Source: Aliidiomarina sedimenti (GTDB lineage Bacteria > Pseudomonadota > Gammaproteobacteria > Enterobacterales > Alteromonadaceae). Taken from it: a stretch of DNA of 64,000 bases. Shown piece by piece: positions 20,212-29,627 of this stretch. Location of the stretch: positions 62,001-126,000 of the forward strand of contig NZ_PIPN01000005.1 of assembly GCF_003986955.1 (NCBI RefSeq), written 5' to 3'. The position numbers and the translations under genes were made by a program. The notes under the pieces were generated by a model. The model did not search any database, was not told the DNA's origin, and worked only from the letters and a program-made list of their open reading frames with translations. Numbering within the stretch: position 1 is the stretch's first letter; every line of letters starts with the position of its first letter.

Positions 20212-20815
20212 AACCCGGGAGCAGTTTATTCGCCAGTTCAACCTCGGTCGGCCAAGCCCCACGCGCTTTGTCAAAGAGCTCCCCATCCATTACGATTTGC
20301 GCCCGTCTGCGGTATTAATTGCGCTGGTCGAACAGCCTCAGGGCATTGAAGTAGTATTGACTAAGCGCACCGACCACCTGCGCCACCATGCTGGCCAGAT
20401 TTGTTTTCCGGGCGGCCGCCAGGACGCTGACGATGGTTCATTGCAGGTGACCGCCCTGCGCGAGTTCGAAGAAGAGCTCGGGGTCCCCCGCGATCAGGTA
20501 GAAATTATCGGGCAACTGCCCGACATGCCGGTGATCAGCCGTTTTATGATCCGCCCCTATGTTGGCTTTCTTAAGACGCAGCCCCAGTGGCAACCTTCTC
20601 CGGCTGAAGTTGAAGAAGTTTTCACCGTACCGCTGCACCAGTTGCTCAGTCATCAATTGCATTATGCCTATCAACTGCCACGCTTCGGTGTTCAGCGAGT
20701 GTGGTTCATTCCCTGGCGTGAACGTATGATTTGGGGAGCAACAGCGGCGATTGTGCGGAGTTTAAGCGAGCAGCTTCTGCCCACCACACAGAAGCTGTAC
20801 AGACCACTTAACTGA
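20204..20815 (+). CDS. CoA pyrophosphatase-type Nudix hydrolase
   Basis: Nudix hydrolase of 203 residues related to E. coli NudL (YeaB), predicted to cleave CoA or its derivatives to phosphopantetheine and 3',5'-ADP. The Nudix box reads GGRQDADDGSLQVTALREFE followed by EELGV, with Asp in place of the first Glu as is usual in the CoA subfamily. The upstream element is LTKRTDHLRHHAGQICFPGG, the extended CoAse signature. It overlaps the 3' end of pabB by 8 bases at the ATG (11 at an upstream GTG). Confidence 0.9.
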   Translation: MIKTREQFIRQFNLGRPSPTRFVKELPIHYDLRPSAVLIALVEQPQGIEVVLTKRTDHLRHHAGQICFPGGRQDADDGSLQVTALREFEEELGVPRDQVEIIGQLPDMPVISRFMIRPYVGFLKTQPQWQPSPAEVEEVFTVPLHQLLSHQLHYAYQLPRFGVQRVWFIPWRERMIWGATAAIVRSLSEQLLPTTQKLYRPLN

Positions 20816-20889
20816 GGCTTGCATAAGCCTCGCTTCGCCCCCACACTAGCCGTCATACTAAGCTAATGATATGAATAACGGAGTTTCGA

Positions 20890-22263
20890 ATGATCAGCGT
20901 ATTTGATATGTATAAAGTCGGTATCGGGCCATCCAGCTCGCACACCGTTGGGCCTATGCGTGCTGCCCACGACTTTATGCGTGAAGTCGACAAGCAATAC
21001 GGGGTCAGCAATGTCACCCGGGTTGAAGTCGAGCTGTTTGGATCGCTCGGTCAGACAGGTAAAGGCCATGGCACCGGTAAAGCGGTCATCCTCGGTCTTG
21101 CTGGTGAACTGCCCGAAAGCGTCGATACCAGTAAAATCGATGATTTCCTTGCCGATGTTGAGCAAAGCCAGCAGCTTCCTCTGCTCGGAGAGCATCCGGT
21201 TAAATTCCCGCGTCAGGGCGCAATCGTGTTCCATCGCCGCAAAAGCATGCCGAAGCACGCCAATGCTATGGAGCTGCGCGCCTATCAGGACGAGAACCTG
21301 CTGCACAAAGATCTCTATTACTCGATCGGCGGTGGTTTTATCGTCCGCGATGCGGATTTTGATGAAACACTGGAAGAAGCCATTGAACAAAGCACCAAGC
21401 CGATTCCTCACCCATTCGACTCAGCCGCGGACTTGCTCGAACAATGCAGCCAGCATTCAATTAGTATCAGTCAGCTGATGATGGCAAATGAAAAAGTGGA
21501 ACGCGCCGAGGACGATGTTCGCGCAGGCCTGCTGCATATCTGGAAAACCATGCAGGACTGCATTGACACGGGCATACGTACCGAAGGTATTTTACCCGGT
21601 GGGCTCAAAGTTAAACGCCGGGCACCGGGCCTGCACCAGTGCCTCAGCACGGAAGAACAGAATGACCCAATGGGCGCAATGGACTGGGTAAATCTTTATG
21701 CACTGGCTGTCAATGAAGAGAATGCAGCCGGTGGCCGTATCGTGACCGCACCCACCAATGGTGCGGCTGGTATTATCCCGGCAGTGATGAAATATGCCGA
21801 CACCTTTATTCGTCCGCTGACTGACGATGATGTGGTCAACTTCCTGCTGACCTCGGCGGCTATCGGTATTTTGTACAAGAAAAACGCCTCGATTTCCGGC
21901 GCGGAAGTCGGTTGTCAGGGCGAAGTTGGGGTCGCCTGTTCAATGGCAGCCGGGGCTCTCGCTGAGGTAATGGGTGGCAGCGTACGGCAGGTGGAATGTG
22001 CCGCCGAAATTGGTATGGAGCACAACCTCGGCTTGACCTGTGACCCTGTCGGCGGTCTGGTTCAGGTACCTTGTATCGAGCGCAATGCGATGGGGTCGGT
22101 GAAAGCCATTAATGCTGCACGTCTGGCGCTGCGCGGAACCGGTGATCAGAAAGTCTCGCTGGATAAGGTTATTAAAACTATGTGGGACACCGGTAACGAC
22201 ATGAAAAGCAAATACAAAGAGACCGCCCGTGGCGGCCTCGCCGTTAATATTACGGAGTGTTAA
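20890..22263 (+). CDS. sdaA: L-serine ammonia-lyase, iron-sulfur type
   Basis: Deaminates L-serine to pyruvate and ammonia. The 457-residue single-chain form has the N-terminal beta domain ([15 protein letters not shown]) fused to the alpha domain. Cluster cysteines are in [17 protein letters not shown] and [12 protein letters not shown] lies 5-8 bases upstream of the ATG. It feeds pyruvate into central metabolism, consistent with the amino-acid-using lifestyle suggested by the window. It converges with cysB with 9 bp between stops. sdaA and sdaB are not distinguishable here. Confidence 0.94.
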   Translation: MISVFDMYKVGIGPSSSHTVGPMRAAHDFMREVDKQYGVSNVTRVEVELFGSLGQTGKGHGTGKAVILGLAGELPESVDTSKIDDFLADVEQSQQLPLLGEHPVKFPRQGAIVFHRRKSMPKHANAMELRAYQDENLLHKDLYYSIGGGFIVRDADFDETLEEAIEQSTKPIPHPFDSAADLLEQCSQHSISISQLMMANEKVERAEDDVRAGLLHIWKTMQDCIDTGIRTEGILPGGLKVKRRAPGLHQCLSTEEQNDPMGAMDWVNLYALAVNEENAAGGRIVTAPTNGAAGIIPAVMKYADTFIRPLTDDDVVNFLLTSAAIGILYKKNASISGAEVGCQGEVGVACSMAAGALAEVMGGSVRQVECAAEIGMEHNLGLTCDPVGGLVQVPCIERNAMGSVKAINAARLALRGTGDQKVSLDKVIKTMWDTGNDMKSKYKETARGGLAVNITEC

Positions 22264-22272
22264 ACAGCAACC

Positions 22273-23340
<1,068 letters not shown>

Positions 23341-23477
23341 CTATATTCTCTAACCGTATAAGATTGTCAATATCTATTCAAAGTGTCAAATATTAGCGTT
23401 GAATGGACTGTATTTTTCTCTGTCCAGGCCGATACATAACCAGAATTCTTTAAACCTTGATCCCGGACGCGCACATT

Positions 23478-24182
23478 ATGCTAAAAGATCACAACCAGGC
23501 AGCCGACTTCGCCACTATTTTAGGGGCTGCGGTGCATGACATGAAAAACTCGCTCTGGCTGTTGCTGCAGAATATTAACGAAGTGTCCGAAGAGCTGGGC
23601 GATACCCCTGCAGGGCGCTCTTTGGCCGATATTCAGTATGAAGCACAACGCCTCAACACCGGGCTCATTCAGCTACTGAGCTTGTACCGCAACGAGTATG
23701 ACGCCTTGCCTGTCAGCCTCGAAGAGCAGTTTGTCGATGAACTCTTCGATGATTTAGTTGAGGATAGCCGTTTTTATGCCCAGCGCCACCGGGTAGAGCT
23801 AAGCATAGATGTTGAATCTGGTTTGACCTGGTTTATGGATCGCACCCTGATCAACGTCCTGCTGCAGGATGTGGTGATTAACGCCCTGCGCTACGCAAAT
23901 CAGCGTGTTCATCTGACTGCTACGGTAGAGGATAACCAGCTGCTTATTACAGTGCGGGACGACGGCGACGGCTACCCTGATGACGTGCTCGCGCAAATGG
24001 CCTCAGGGGAGCCGGATATTCGCTCAGGACGGACGGGGCTGGGCCTCTATTTCGCCCAGCGTATCGCCCAGGGCCACGCCCGCCATAATGTCGCCGGTAG
24101 TATCCAGCTTAGTAATGCCAGCCAGCAGGATGACAACGGCATGCCTGAGCATGGCGGCATTTTAACCTTGCAACTACCGTAA
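23478..24182 (+). CDS. Soluble sensor histidine kinase without an input domain
   Basis: A compact 234-residue kinase with no transmembrane segment or PAS/GAF domain. The dimerisation helix carries the H box AAVHDMKNSLW (H20). The ATPase domain has the N box INALRYANQ, the G1 box DDGDGYP and the G2 box GRTGLGLYFAQRIAQG. Input must come from a partner protein. A double-receiver protein and two other receivers lie within 11 kb but none is adjacent. ATG at 23478 is preferred to a TTG at 23457; neither has a strong Shine-Dalgarno. It precedes a membrane coiled-coil gene by 69 bp. Confidence 0.85.
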   Translation: MLKDHNQAADFATILGAAVHDMKNSLWLLLQNINEVSEELGDTPAGRSLADIQYEAQRLNTGLIQLLSLYRNEYDALPVSLEEQFVDELFDDLVEDSRFYAQRHRVELSIDVESGLTWFMDRTLINVLLQDVVINALRYANQRVHLTATVEDNQLLITVRDDGDGYPDDVLAQMASGEPDIRSGRTGLGLYFAQRIAQGHARHNVAGSIQLSNASQQDDNGMPEHGGILTLQLP

Positions 24183-24251
24183 GTGTAAAAAGTCAGTTAT
24201 TATACGCCCCTGCGGTCAAAATTAATAAAAAATGAAAGGAACGCACAACGC

Positions 24252-25013
24252 ATGCTATACGTCATTATATTGCTTATTGTCGCTCTCGTTTTACTCGCTT
24301 TTGCGGTCAATGCTTACCAACAGCACCGCCAGCGACAGGAGCTGGAACGCCGACAAAAAATGGCTCGTTTTCGTAACACTCTGGATGAATCAGAAACGCT
24401 GATTGCCAATGCCAATGTGTTTCCCGTCGGCCGCAGTCTGATCTATGTTCTGCATGCCCGTGCCCGTGATGCACTGCAGAAGCTGTCTGAAGTTGCGCCT
24501 AAAAATGAACTTTATAAAGAACGTCTGCGCGAGTACGACGAAATTATGAATACACTGCGCCCGGACGATCATACTCTGGTCACAGAAACCTTTGCCCTGC
24601 CTGACGGCGACAAACAGATCATCACCATGATTCAGTCGCTGAAGAAGCTGCGGAGTGTGTTAAAAAGCGAACACAACCGGGGCCGCATCGACTCCAAGCA
24701 CTTTCATGAAGAAGATCGCCGGCTCGAATTTACCCAGCTCAGAATCAACGTAGAAAGCCTTGAGCGGCGCGCCGATGCTGCATTCAATTCCAATCTGACC
24801 GGGTCTGCCCGTCAGTATTATGAGAAAGCCTTATCCACGCTGCGTAACCAAAGCTACTCCAACGAGTACATTGTCGACCACACCACACGGGTTGAAAAAC
24901 GCTTACAGGAAATTACTGACTCGTTGCGCGAAACCAACTCTCGCGATGCGGCAGAGCGTGCAAAAGATGTCGATGAACTGGATGAACTGTTCCAACCGAA
25001 GAAAAAATGGTAA
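24252..25013 (+). CDS. Membrane-anchored coiled-coil protein of unknown function
   Basis: A 253-residue protein with a single N-terminal transmembrane helix (residues 2-22, LYVIILLIVALVLLAFAVNA). A long, highly charged helical region with probable coiled coils follows (about 25-60 and 140-235). The cytoplasmic C-terminus ends DELDELFQPKKKW. AAAGGAA precedes the ATG. Similar proteins in Alteromonadales are sometimes labelled DNA repair ATPases, but I see no Walker motif. The downstream yciH starts 3 bp after its stop, so the two form an operon. Confidence 0.7.
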   Translation: MLYVIILLIVALVLLAFAVNAYQQHRQRQELERRQKMARFRNTLDESETLIANANVFPVGRSLIYVLHARARDALQKLSEVAPKNELYKERLREYDEIMNTLRPDDHTLVTETFALPDGDKQIITMIQSLKKLRSVLKSEHNRGRIDSKHFHEEDRRLEFTQLRINVESLERRADAAFNSNLTGSARQYYEKALSTLRNQSYSNEYIVDHTTRVEKRLQEITDSLRETNSRDAAERAKDVDELDELFQPKKKW

Positions 25014-25016
25014 GTC

Positions 25017-25340
25017 ATGAGCAAGGATTCACGCCTGGTTTACAGTACCGATAGCGGCCGTATTGAACAACCTGAGGCAGCGCCTCAGGTGGGCCCCAGT
25101 GACGGGGTCGTCCGTATTCAACGGGAAACCAAAGGCCGCAAAGGGAAAGGGGTGACCATTATACGCGGTCTGCCCCTGCCCCAGGACGAATTAAAGAAAC
25201 TCGCCAAACAGCTAAAAAAGCTCTGCGGCGTCGGTGGCAGTGTTAAAGACTTCGATATCGAAATGCAGGGTGACCAGCGCGATGCCTGTAAAGCATTTCT
25301 AGAGAAGCAGGGCTATCAGGTTAAACTGGCAGGCGGCTAA
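25017..25340 (+). CDS. yciH: SUI1-family translation factor YciH
   Basis: Bacterial homologue of eukaryotic eIF1/SUI1, reported to affect start-codon fidelity in E. coli. The 107-residue protein has a variable, Pro/Gly-containing N-terminal tail. The SUI1 domain runs from about residue 33, with VRIQRETKGRKGKGVTIIRG, KKLCGVGGSVKD and the QGDQRDACKAFLEKQGY end. It lies 3 bp behind the coiled-coil membrane gene and converges with the HsbR-like gene with a 2-bp gap. Confidence 0.94.
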   Translation: MSKDSRLVYSTDSGRIEQPEAAPQVGPSDGVVRIQRETKGRKGKGVTIIRGLPLPQDELKKLAKQLKKLCGVGGSVKDFDIEMQGDQRDACKAFLEKQGYQVKLAGG

Positions 25341-25342
25341 GC

Positions 25343-26986
25343 TTACATTGGCAGGATGCACTCGACGGTGCGTCCGTTATCGTTCCAGCACAGCTCGCTG
25401 GTTAATTGCCTGATAAGCTGCAACCCACGTCCAAAACCATCATCAGTAGGTTCTTCTGCAACCAGTTCGGCATGGCTGAACCCGGCACCTGAATCAGTCA
25501 CTCTAAGTTTCAAATAGCGTCTGGCTGGACAATACTCAATCCCAAATTCGATCCACCCGTGTTGCAACGCCTGTAAACGCTCCTGGTACAACTGATAGTA
25601 TTGCTCAAACCCTTCCGGCGTGCTCTTCAGGCTTGAATCAAGTTGCAGCAAGCCATGTTCCAGCGCGTTACTGTAGGCCTCCTGAAGAACCGTAAATAAC
25701 TGCGATTTAACCAAGCCAAAACCAGGAATATGAGACAAATCACGGACAATCTGGTTAACCGGATCGAGCTGCTGAATGTCCTCACTGTGCAGGCGTATTT
25801 TGACCTCGAACGGGATCCCGGACGGTGTGGTGTTGTCCTGGCGTGGCTTAAGCCCGGTCGGCCGACAGCGCAACCATGCCATCGACACATCATCACGCTG
25901 CTTCCGCCCAATCATAAGACGCTGCACTGCAGCAGTCAGTTCGCCCATGTTAGTACAGCCCTGCAGCAGCTCCCGCACACCATCCACGCCGAGCATTCCT
26001 TGCTCGGCAGGCAGCTCAGTTAAACCATCGGTATATAAAACCAGGCTATCATCCGGACTGACCCGCAACGACGAAACCCGGCTATCAAATTCATTATCAG
26101 TCAGGATACCAAGCGCCAGATGCTGCGGTTGCAACGCCGCCCAGGCTCGTTGATCAGCACCCAGCAATACCGCAGGCGGTATGCCGCCGTTCCAGTAACT
26201 CACACGCTCCCCCGACGCAGAAAGCTCCACCACTAATGCCGCAAGGAACATGTCGGTAGGCAGTAAATGATGCAACCGCTTGTTAATCTCGCGCACGATC
26301 TCACCGACCGAAGCACCCTGCTCAGTTAAGCTAAAGAAGGTTTGAGAGGTCGGCAATGCACCGACGGCGGCCGATAATCCGTGTCCGGTAAAATCACCCA
26401 GCAACACATAGATGTTGCCTAATGGACCGGGAGCCGCCAGTAACAAATCGCCGTTAAACATCGACATCGGCGACAGGTAGGTATGCAGGTTAGGATAATC
26501 GAGATAATTATGAGCTAACGAATTCTGAAAAATATGTTCAACGATTTGGTGTTCACGTTCGATACGGCTTGAATGATACGCCAGCGCTTTATTCTTTTCA
26601 GCCAGGGAACTACTTAATTCGCGAGTCCGCATGTGCGCGCGTAGTTTGGCTTCCAGCACCACAGGTTCAAACGGCTTACTGATAAAGTCATCACCACCCG
26701 CTTCCAGACACTGTAACAAAGTCTCCTGCTCATCCAGTGCGGTAATAAAAATGATCGGTAAATGGACTTCCCCCGCCAGCTGTTTCAACTTTGGCGCGGT
26801 GGCTAAACCGCTGAGGCCAGGCATAAGTACATCAAGCAGCACCAGGTCTGGGGTAAAACGCGGGTACACGGCAAGCGCGTCAGCGCCGTCGTTAACGGTC
26901 AGGCACTGGTAGCCAAAGCCACGCACCATATCGCTTAGCAGCAACCGGTTCGCAGCCTGGTCGTCGACAATCAGAACGCGCATCAT
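25343..26986 (-). CDS. HsbR-like response regulator with PP2C phosphatase and anti-sigma-type kinase domains
   Basis: A three-domain switch protein of about 547 residues. An N-terminal receiver has its acceptor Asp in LVLLDVLMPG (D52 when counted from the chosen ATG). A SpoIIE/PP2C phosphatase domain follows (LLGDFTGHGLSAAVGALP, LVLYTDGLTEL, QRDDVSMAW). The C-terminus is a GHKL ATPase of the RsbW kind (LQEAYSNALEHG, VTDSGAGF, GFGRGLQLIRQL). This matches HsbR of Pseudomonas, which phosphorylates or dephosphorylates the STAS protein HsbA depending on the receiver state. The start overlaps the STAS gene stop as TGATG. The upstream histidine kinase is not identified. Confidence 0.9.
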   Translation of the reverse strand: MMRVLIVDDQAANRLLLSDMVRGFGYQCLTVNDGADALAVYPRFTPDLVLLDVLMPGLSGLATAPKLKQLAGEVHLPIIFITALDEQETLLQCLEAGGDDFISKPFEPVVLEAKLRAHMRTRELSSSLAEKNKALAYHSSRIEREHQIVEHIFQNSLAHNYLDYPNLHTYLSPMSMFNGDLLLAAPGPLGNIYVLLGDFTGHGLSAAVGALPTSQTFFSLTEQGASVGEIVREINKRLHHLLPTDMFLAALVVELSASGERVSYWNGGIPPAVLLGADQRAWAALQPQHLALGILTDNEFDSRVSSLRVSPDDSLVLYTDGLTELPAEQGMLGVDGVRELLQGCTNMGELTAAVQRLMIGRKQRDDVSMAWLRCRPTGLKPRQDNTTPSGIPFEVKIRLHSEDIQQLDPVNQIVRDLSHIPGFGLVKSQLFTVLQEAYSNALEHGLLQLDSSLKSTPEGFEQYYQLYQERLQALQHGWIEFGIEYCPARRYLKLRVTDSGAGFSHAELVAEEPTDDGFGRGLQLIRQLTSELCWNDNGRTVECILPM

Positions 26987-27291
26987 CAATCGATATGAAA
27001 AAGTTTATCGAAACGGGCTATTTCAAGGATATTACGGATTTCCGGTCGGCAATTAACCAGATGAAAGTTTTTCTCACCCACACCGACTGACTTGCGCATA
27101 TTCAGCAGCATCCCCAGCGCACAACTGTCGATGTATTCGGTTTCACGAAAGTCCACGACCACCGTCTCAGCGCCGTCTTTAAGCTCAGCATAGGACTGTC
27201 GGAATTGCTGGACCAGGCCAAAATCAAATTTGCCTTTGACGTGGATAACAAATTGCTTGTTGTCGTTAGAGTACTCGGTCGAGAGGGTCAT
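26986..27291 (-). CDS. HsbA-like STAS-domain anti-sigma factor antagonist
   Basis: A 101-residue single STAS domain. The phosphorylation loop is EYIDSCALGMLLNM; S56 is at the position recalled for the phosphoserine of Pseudomonas HsbA, with a Cys at 57 where many homologues have Ser. It should be phosphorylated by the kinase domain and dephosphorylated by the PP2C domain of the overlapping downstream gene. In Pseudomonas, HsbA chooses between the anti-sigma factor FlgM and a diguanylate cyclase. Neither partner is encoded in the window, so the output is unknown. Confidence 0.9.
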   Translation of the reverse strand: MTLSTEYSNDNKQFVIHVKGKFDFGLVQQFRQSYAELKDGAETVVVDFRETEYIDSCALGMLLNMRKSVGVGEKNFHLVNCRPEIRNILEIARFDKLFHID

Positions 27292-27436
27292 TTGGTTACC
27301 ATCCGTTATTTAGGTCAGTGCGACAAAGGTAATCAGCAGAAATAATTTTAAATTCATACCTTTGTCCTAGTACAGCTTGTCAAATGCCGTGTGATTTCTT
27401 ACTCTGGTGACCTACAACATATGCAGGAATTATTTA

Positions 27437-28240
27437 ATGTCGGCTCAGTTTAACGCCAGTCAGTTGTCCATTCTACTCATTGAACCTTCCGAGGTACAAC
27501 GCAAAGTCATTACACGCCATCTGGCCGACGCGGGAGTGCGCCAGGTTGACGGTGCAGCGACCATCGCTGAGGCCCAGGAAAAGCTTGGTTACCTGAATCC
27601 GGATCTGGTGGCAAGCGCGATGTACTTCGAGGATGGTGACGCCGACAAAATACTCGACTTTATGTTCTCTCAGCCGCATTTGCGTGATACCCCGTTCATG
27701 CTGGTCAGTAGTGAAACCAAACGCAACTACATCGAACAGTTTAAGCAACTCGGGGTCGTTGCGATTCTGCCCAAGCCATTCACTTTCCCGCATTTAAAGC
27801 GAGCCTTGAATGCAACAATTGATTTAATTGAACCCCAGGCACTGAAGCTAAGTAATTTTGAAACCGAAGATTTGAGCGTGCTGATTGTGGATGACAGCGT
27901 CACTTCGCGTCATTACCTGGGCCGCGTGGTACGTAGTATTGGGATTGAGAATATCGTTGAAGCAGAGAGTGGCGCCCAGGCCATCGAGGTATTACGCGAT
28001 TACCCGGTCGACCTCATTGTCACCGACTATCATATGCCAGAGATGAATGGCGACGAGTTTGCCAAAACCGTGCGCAATGAACTGAACCAGCAACACGTCC
28101 CTATCCTGATGGTTTCGGCCCGTGCCGACGAGCTTCAACTGGAGCAGATTGAGCAAAGTGGGGTCAATGCACTTACCGACAAGCCATTTGAGCCTGAAAC
28201 CTTGCGCACCTTGCTGGCGAGTATTCTTGACGAGCTCTGA
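27437..28240 (+). CDS. Double-receiver response regulator with a degenerate first receiver
   Basis: A 267-residue protein of two CheY-like domains and no effector. The first (about 10-130) has lost the acid pocket (LLIEPSE instead of DD) and has Ala at the acceptor position (DLVASAMYF), though the KPF lysine region is kept. The second (about 145-267) is intact: LIVDDS, acceptor D197 in VTDYHMPEMNG, and KPFEPE. AGGA lies 9 bases before the ATG at 27437; a longer frame from 27407 is not supported. It is divergent from the HsbA/HsbR-like pair and may act as a phosphate sink or adaptor for it (inference). Confidence 0.88.
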   Translation: MSAQFNASQLSILLIEPSEVQRKVITRHLADAGVRQVDGAATIAEAQEKLGYLNPDLVASAMYFEDGDADKILDFMFSQPHLRDTPFMLVSSETKRNYIEQFKQLGVVAILPKPFTFPHLKRALNATIDLIEPQALKLSNFETEDLSVLIVDDSVTSRHYLGRVVRSIGIENIVEAESGAQAIEVLRDYPVDLIVTDYHMPEMNGDEFAKTVRNELNQQHVPILMVSARADELQLEQIEQSGVNALTDKPFEPETLRTLLASILDEL

Positions 28241-28280
28241 GCATAGTCTGAGCGTATAAAAACGACACAGACTCAAACAA

Positions 28281-28316
28281 AAAAGCTGCAGTTTTAACAC
28301 TGCAGCTTTTTATTTT
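28281..28316. terminator. Bidirectional rho-independent terminator
   Basis: A 12-bp stem, AAAAGCTGCAGT (28281-28292) with ACTGCAGCTTTT (28299-28310), and a 6-base loop. T-rich tracts follow on the plus strand (TTTTTATTTTT) and A-tracts lie on the other side. It is between the convergent double-receiver and amidohydrolase genes. Confidence 0.85.
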
Positions 28317-28343
28317 TCACCTATCAGTCATGCACCACTGAGC

Positions 28344-29627
28344 TTAGTCACGACGCTCGCGATACTTGTCCCATAACTGAGTCTGACGACTGCTCATTTC
28401 GACCGCCCGGCCGTCAATAAACATGTAATCTACCGAGTGCTCTAAGGGATCGAGTATATCCCCTTTTGACACCACCAGGCTGGCACTTTTACCCACTTCC
28501 AGTGAGCCGAGACGATCATCAACCCCCATCAGCTTTGCCGGTGCCATGGTGATGGAATAGAGGGCGGTGTCATGATCAAGCCCAAATGCAACCGTATGAC
28601 CGGCAGCAAAAGCGAGGTTGCGGGTGTCCCAGAATCCCGGGTAAGCAAGTGCAAACTCCACGCCCGCCTGCGCCAGCTTGGCTGGGGTCGCAAAGGCCGT
28701 ATCATAGGCATCATCCTGACGCGCCGGTAAGCCGTAAGCATCCCCAAAAACAACCGCGATATTGCGCTGAGCAAGTTCTTCGCCCATCATCCAGGCGTCA
28801 CGCCCACCGATAATCACCGGAGTGATGCCCTGCTCGTCCGCAAACTCGATAGCCTGGGTGATTTGACGGCGGTCATCGGCATGAATAAACAGCGTTTTGG
28901 ACCCATCAAACAAGCCCCGCATACCTTCCCAGCGAACGTCCTGACGTCGCTGAACACCCGCTTGCTGAGCGTCAGCATAGGCTCTGGCCGTGGTAAAAAC
29001 GCGATCCAGTTCATCGCGCATCTCGGCCTGTGCTTCGCGCTGTTCCTCTGGCGAACGCTGTTCCCACGGAGAATTACTAACAGCAACCTGAGGCCAGCTG
29101 ATATGAATACCAATGTCCGACTCAACCAGACTGTCACGGTTGTTCCACCCATCCAGACTCATTAAGCTGGAATTTCCGCGCACCAGATTGCCTTGCGGCA
29201 CCACCTGAGCGTGGGTAATACCATTGTAACGAACCGTTGGGATAATATCGGAGTCCGCATTAAACGCCGTATGAGCGGAAACTTCCGGGGTGATATTGCC
29301 AATTTCATTGGCATCCCGGGTTGCCCGCACGGCTTCCATTTCAACTAACCCCAGCGTGGTATCCAGCGCAATCAAACCAGGGTACACGTGGCGCCCCTCA
29401 ATATTAATGATCTCAGTCCCTTCGGGCAGATTGATATTGCTGCCGATGGCGCTGATTTTACCGTCTTCAAACAACAAGTCGCCCTGAATACGGCCGTCCG
29501 TTATGGTGTGCAGGGTGCCGCCCTGAAGTAAGACTGGTGAGCTCTGTGCACTTCCGGGCGCGACATTGTGAGCCAGCACCGGTGCGGCTAGAACACTCGC
29601 CGCTAGCAAAGTTAATGCATATTTCAT
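28344..29627 (-). CDS. Secreted amidohydrolase-fold protein with a degenerate metal site
   Basis: From the ATG at 29625-29627 (GGAGGA 9 bases upstream) the protein has 427 residues. It has a signal peptide (MKYALTLLAASVLAAPVLA). The amidohydrolase frame is recognisable: GGTLHTITDGRIQGDLLFED, IEGRHVYPGLIA, and a C-terminal VGKSASLVVSKGDI composite domain. The usual HxH after strand 1 is replaced by ALDTTLG, and I see no full metal ligand set, so it may be non-catalytic. Its start overlaps the stop of the 1031-residue upstream gene (ATGA), so the two are co-translated and probably form a complex in the periplasm. Confidence 0.85.
   Translation of the reverse strand: MKYALTLLAASVLAAPVLAHNVAPGSAQSSPVLLQGGTLHTITDGRIQGDLLFEDGKISAIGSNINLPEGTEIINIEGRHVYPGLIALDTTLGLVEMEAVRATRDANEIGNITPEVSAHTAFNADSDIIPTVRYNGITHAQVVPQGNLVRGNSSLMSLDGWNNRDSLVESDIGIHISWPQVAVSNSPWEQRSPEEQREAQAEMRDELDRVFTTARAYADAQQAGVQRRQDVRWEGMRGLFDGSKTLFIHADDRRQITQAIEFADEQGITPVIIGGRDAWMMGEELAQRNIAVVFGDAYGLPARQDDAYDTAFATPAKLAQAGVEFALAYPGFWDTRNLAFAAGHTVAFGLDHDTALYSITMAPAKLMGVDDRLGSLEVGKSASLVVSKGDILDPLEHSVDYMFIDGRAVEMSSRQTQLWDKYRERRD

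Noticed and set aside
20814-20831. GAGGCTTGCATAAGCCTC hairpin after the Nudix gene
   Set aside because: The stem is good, but it is followed by GCTTCGCCCC with no T-run. It may be a structured spacer only.
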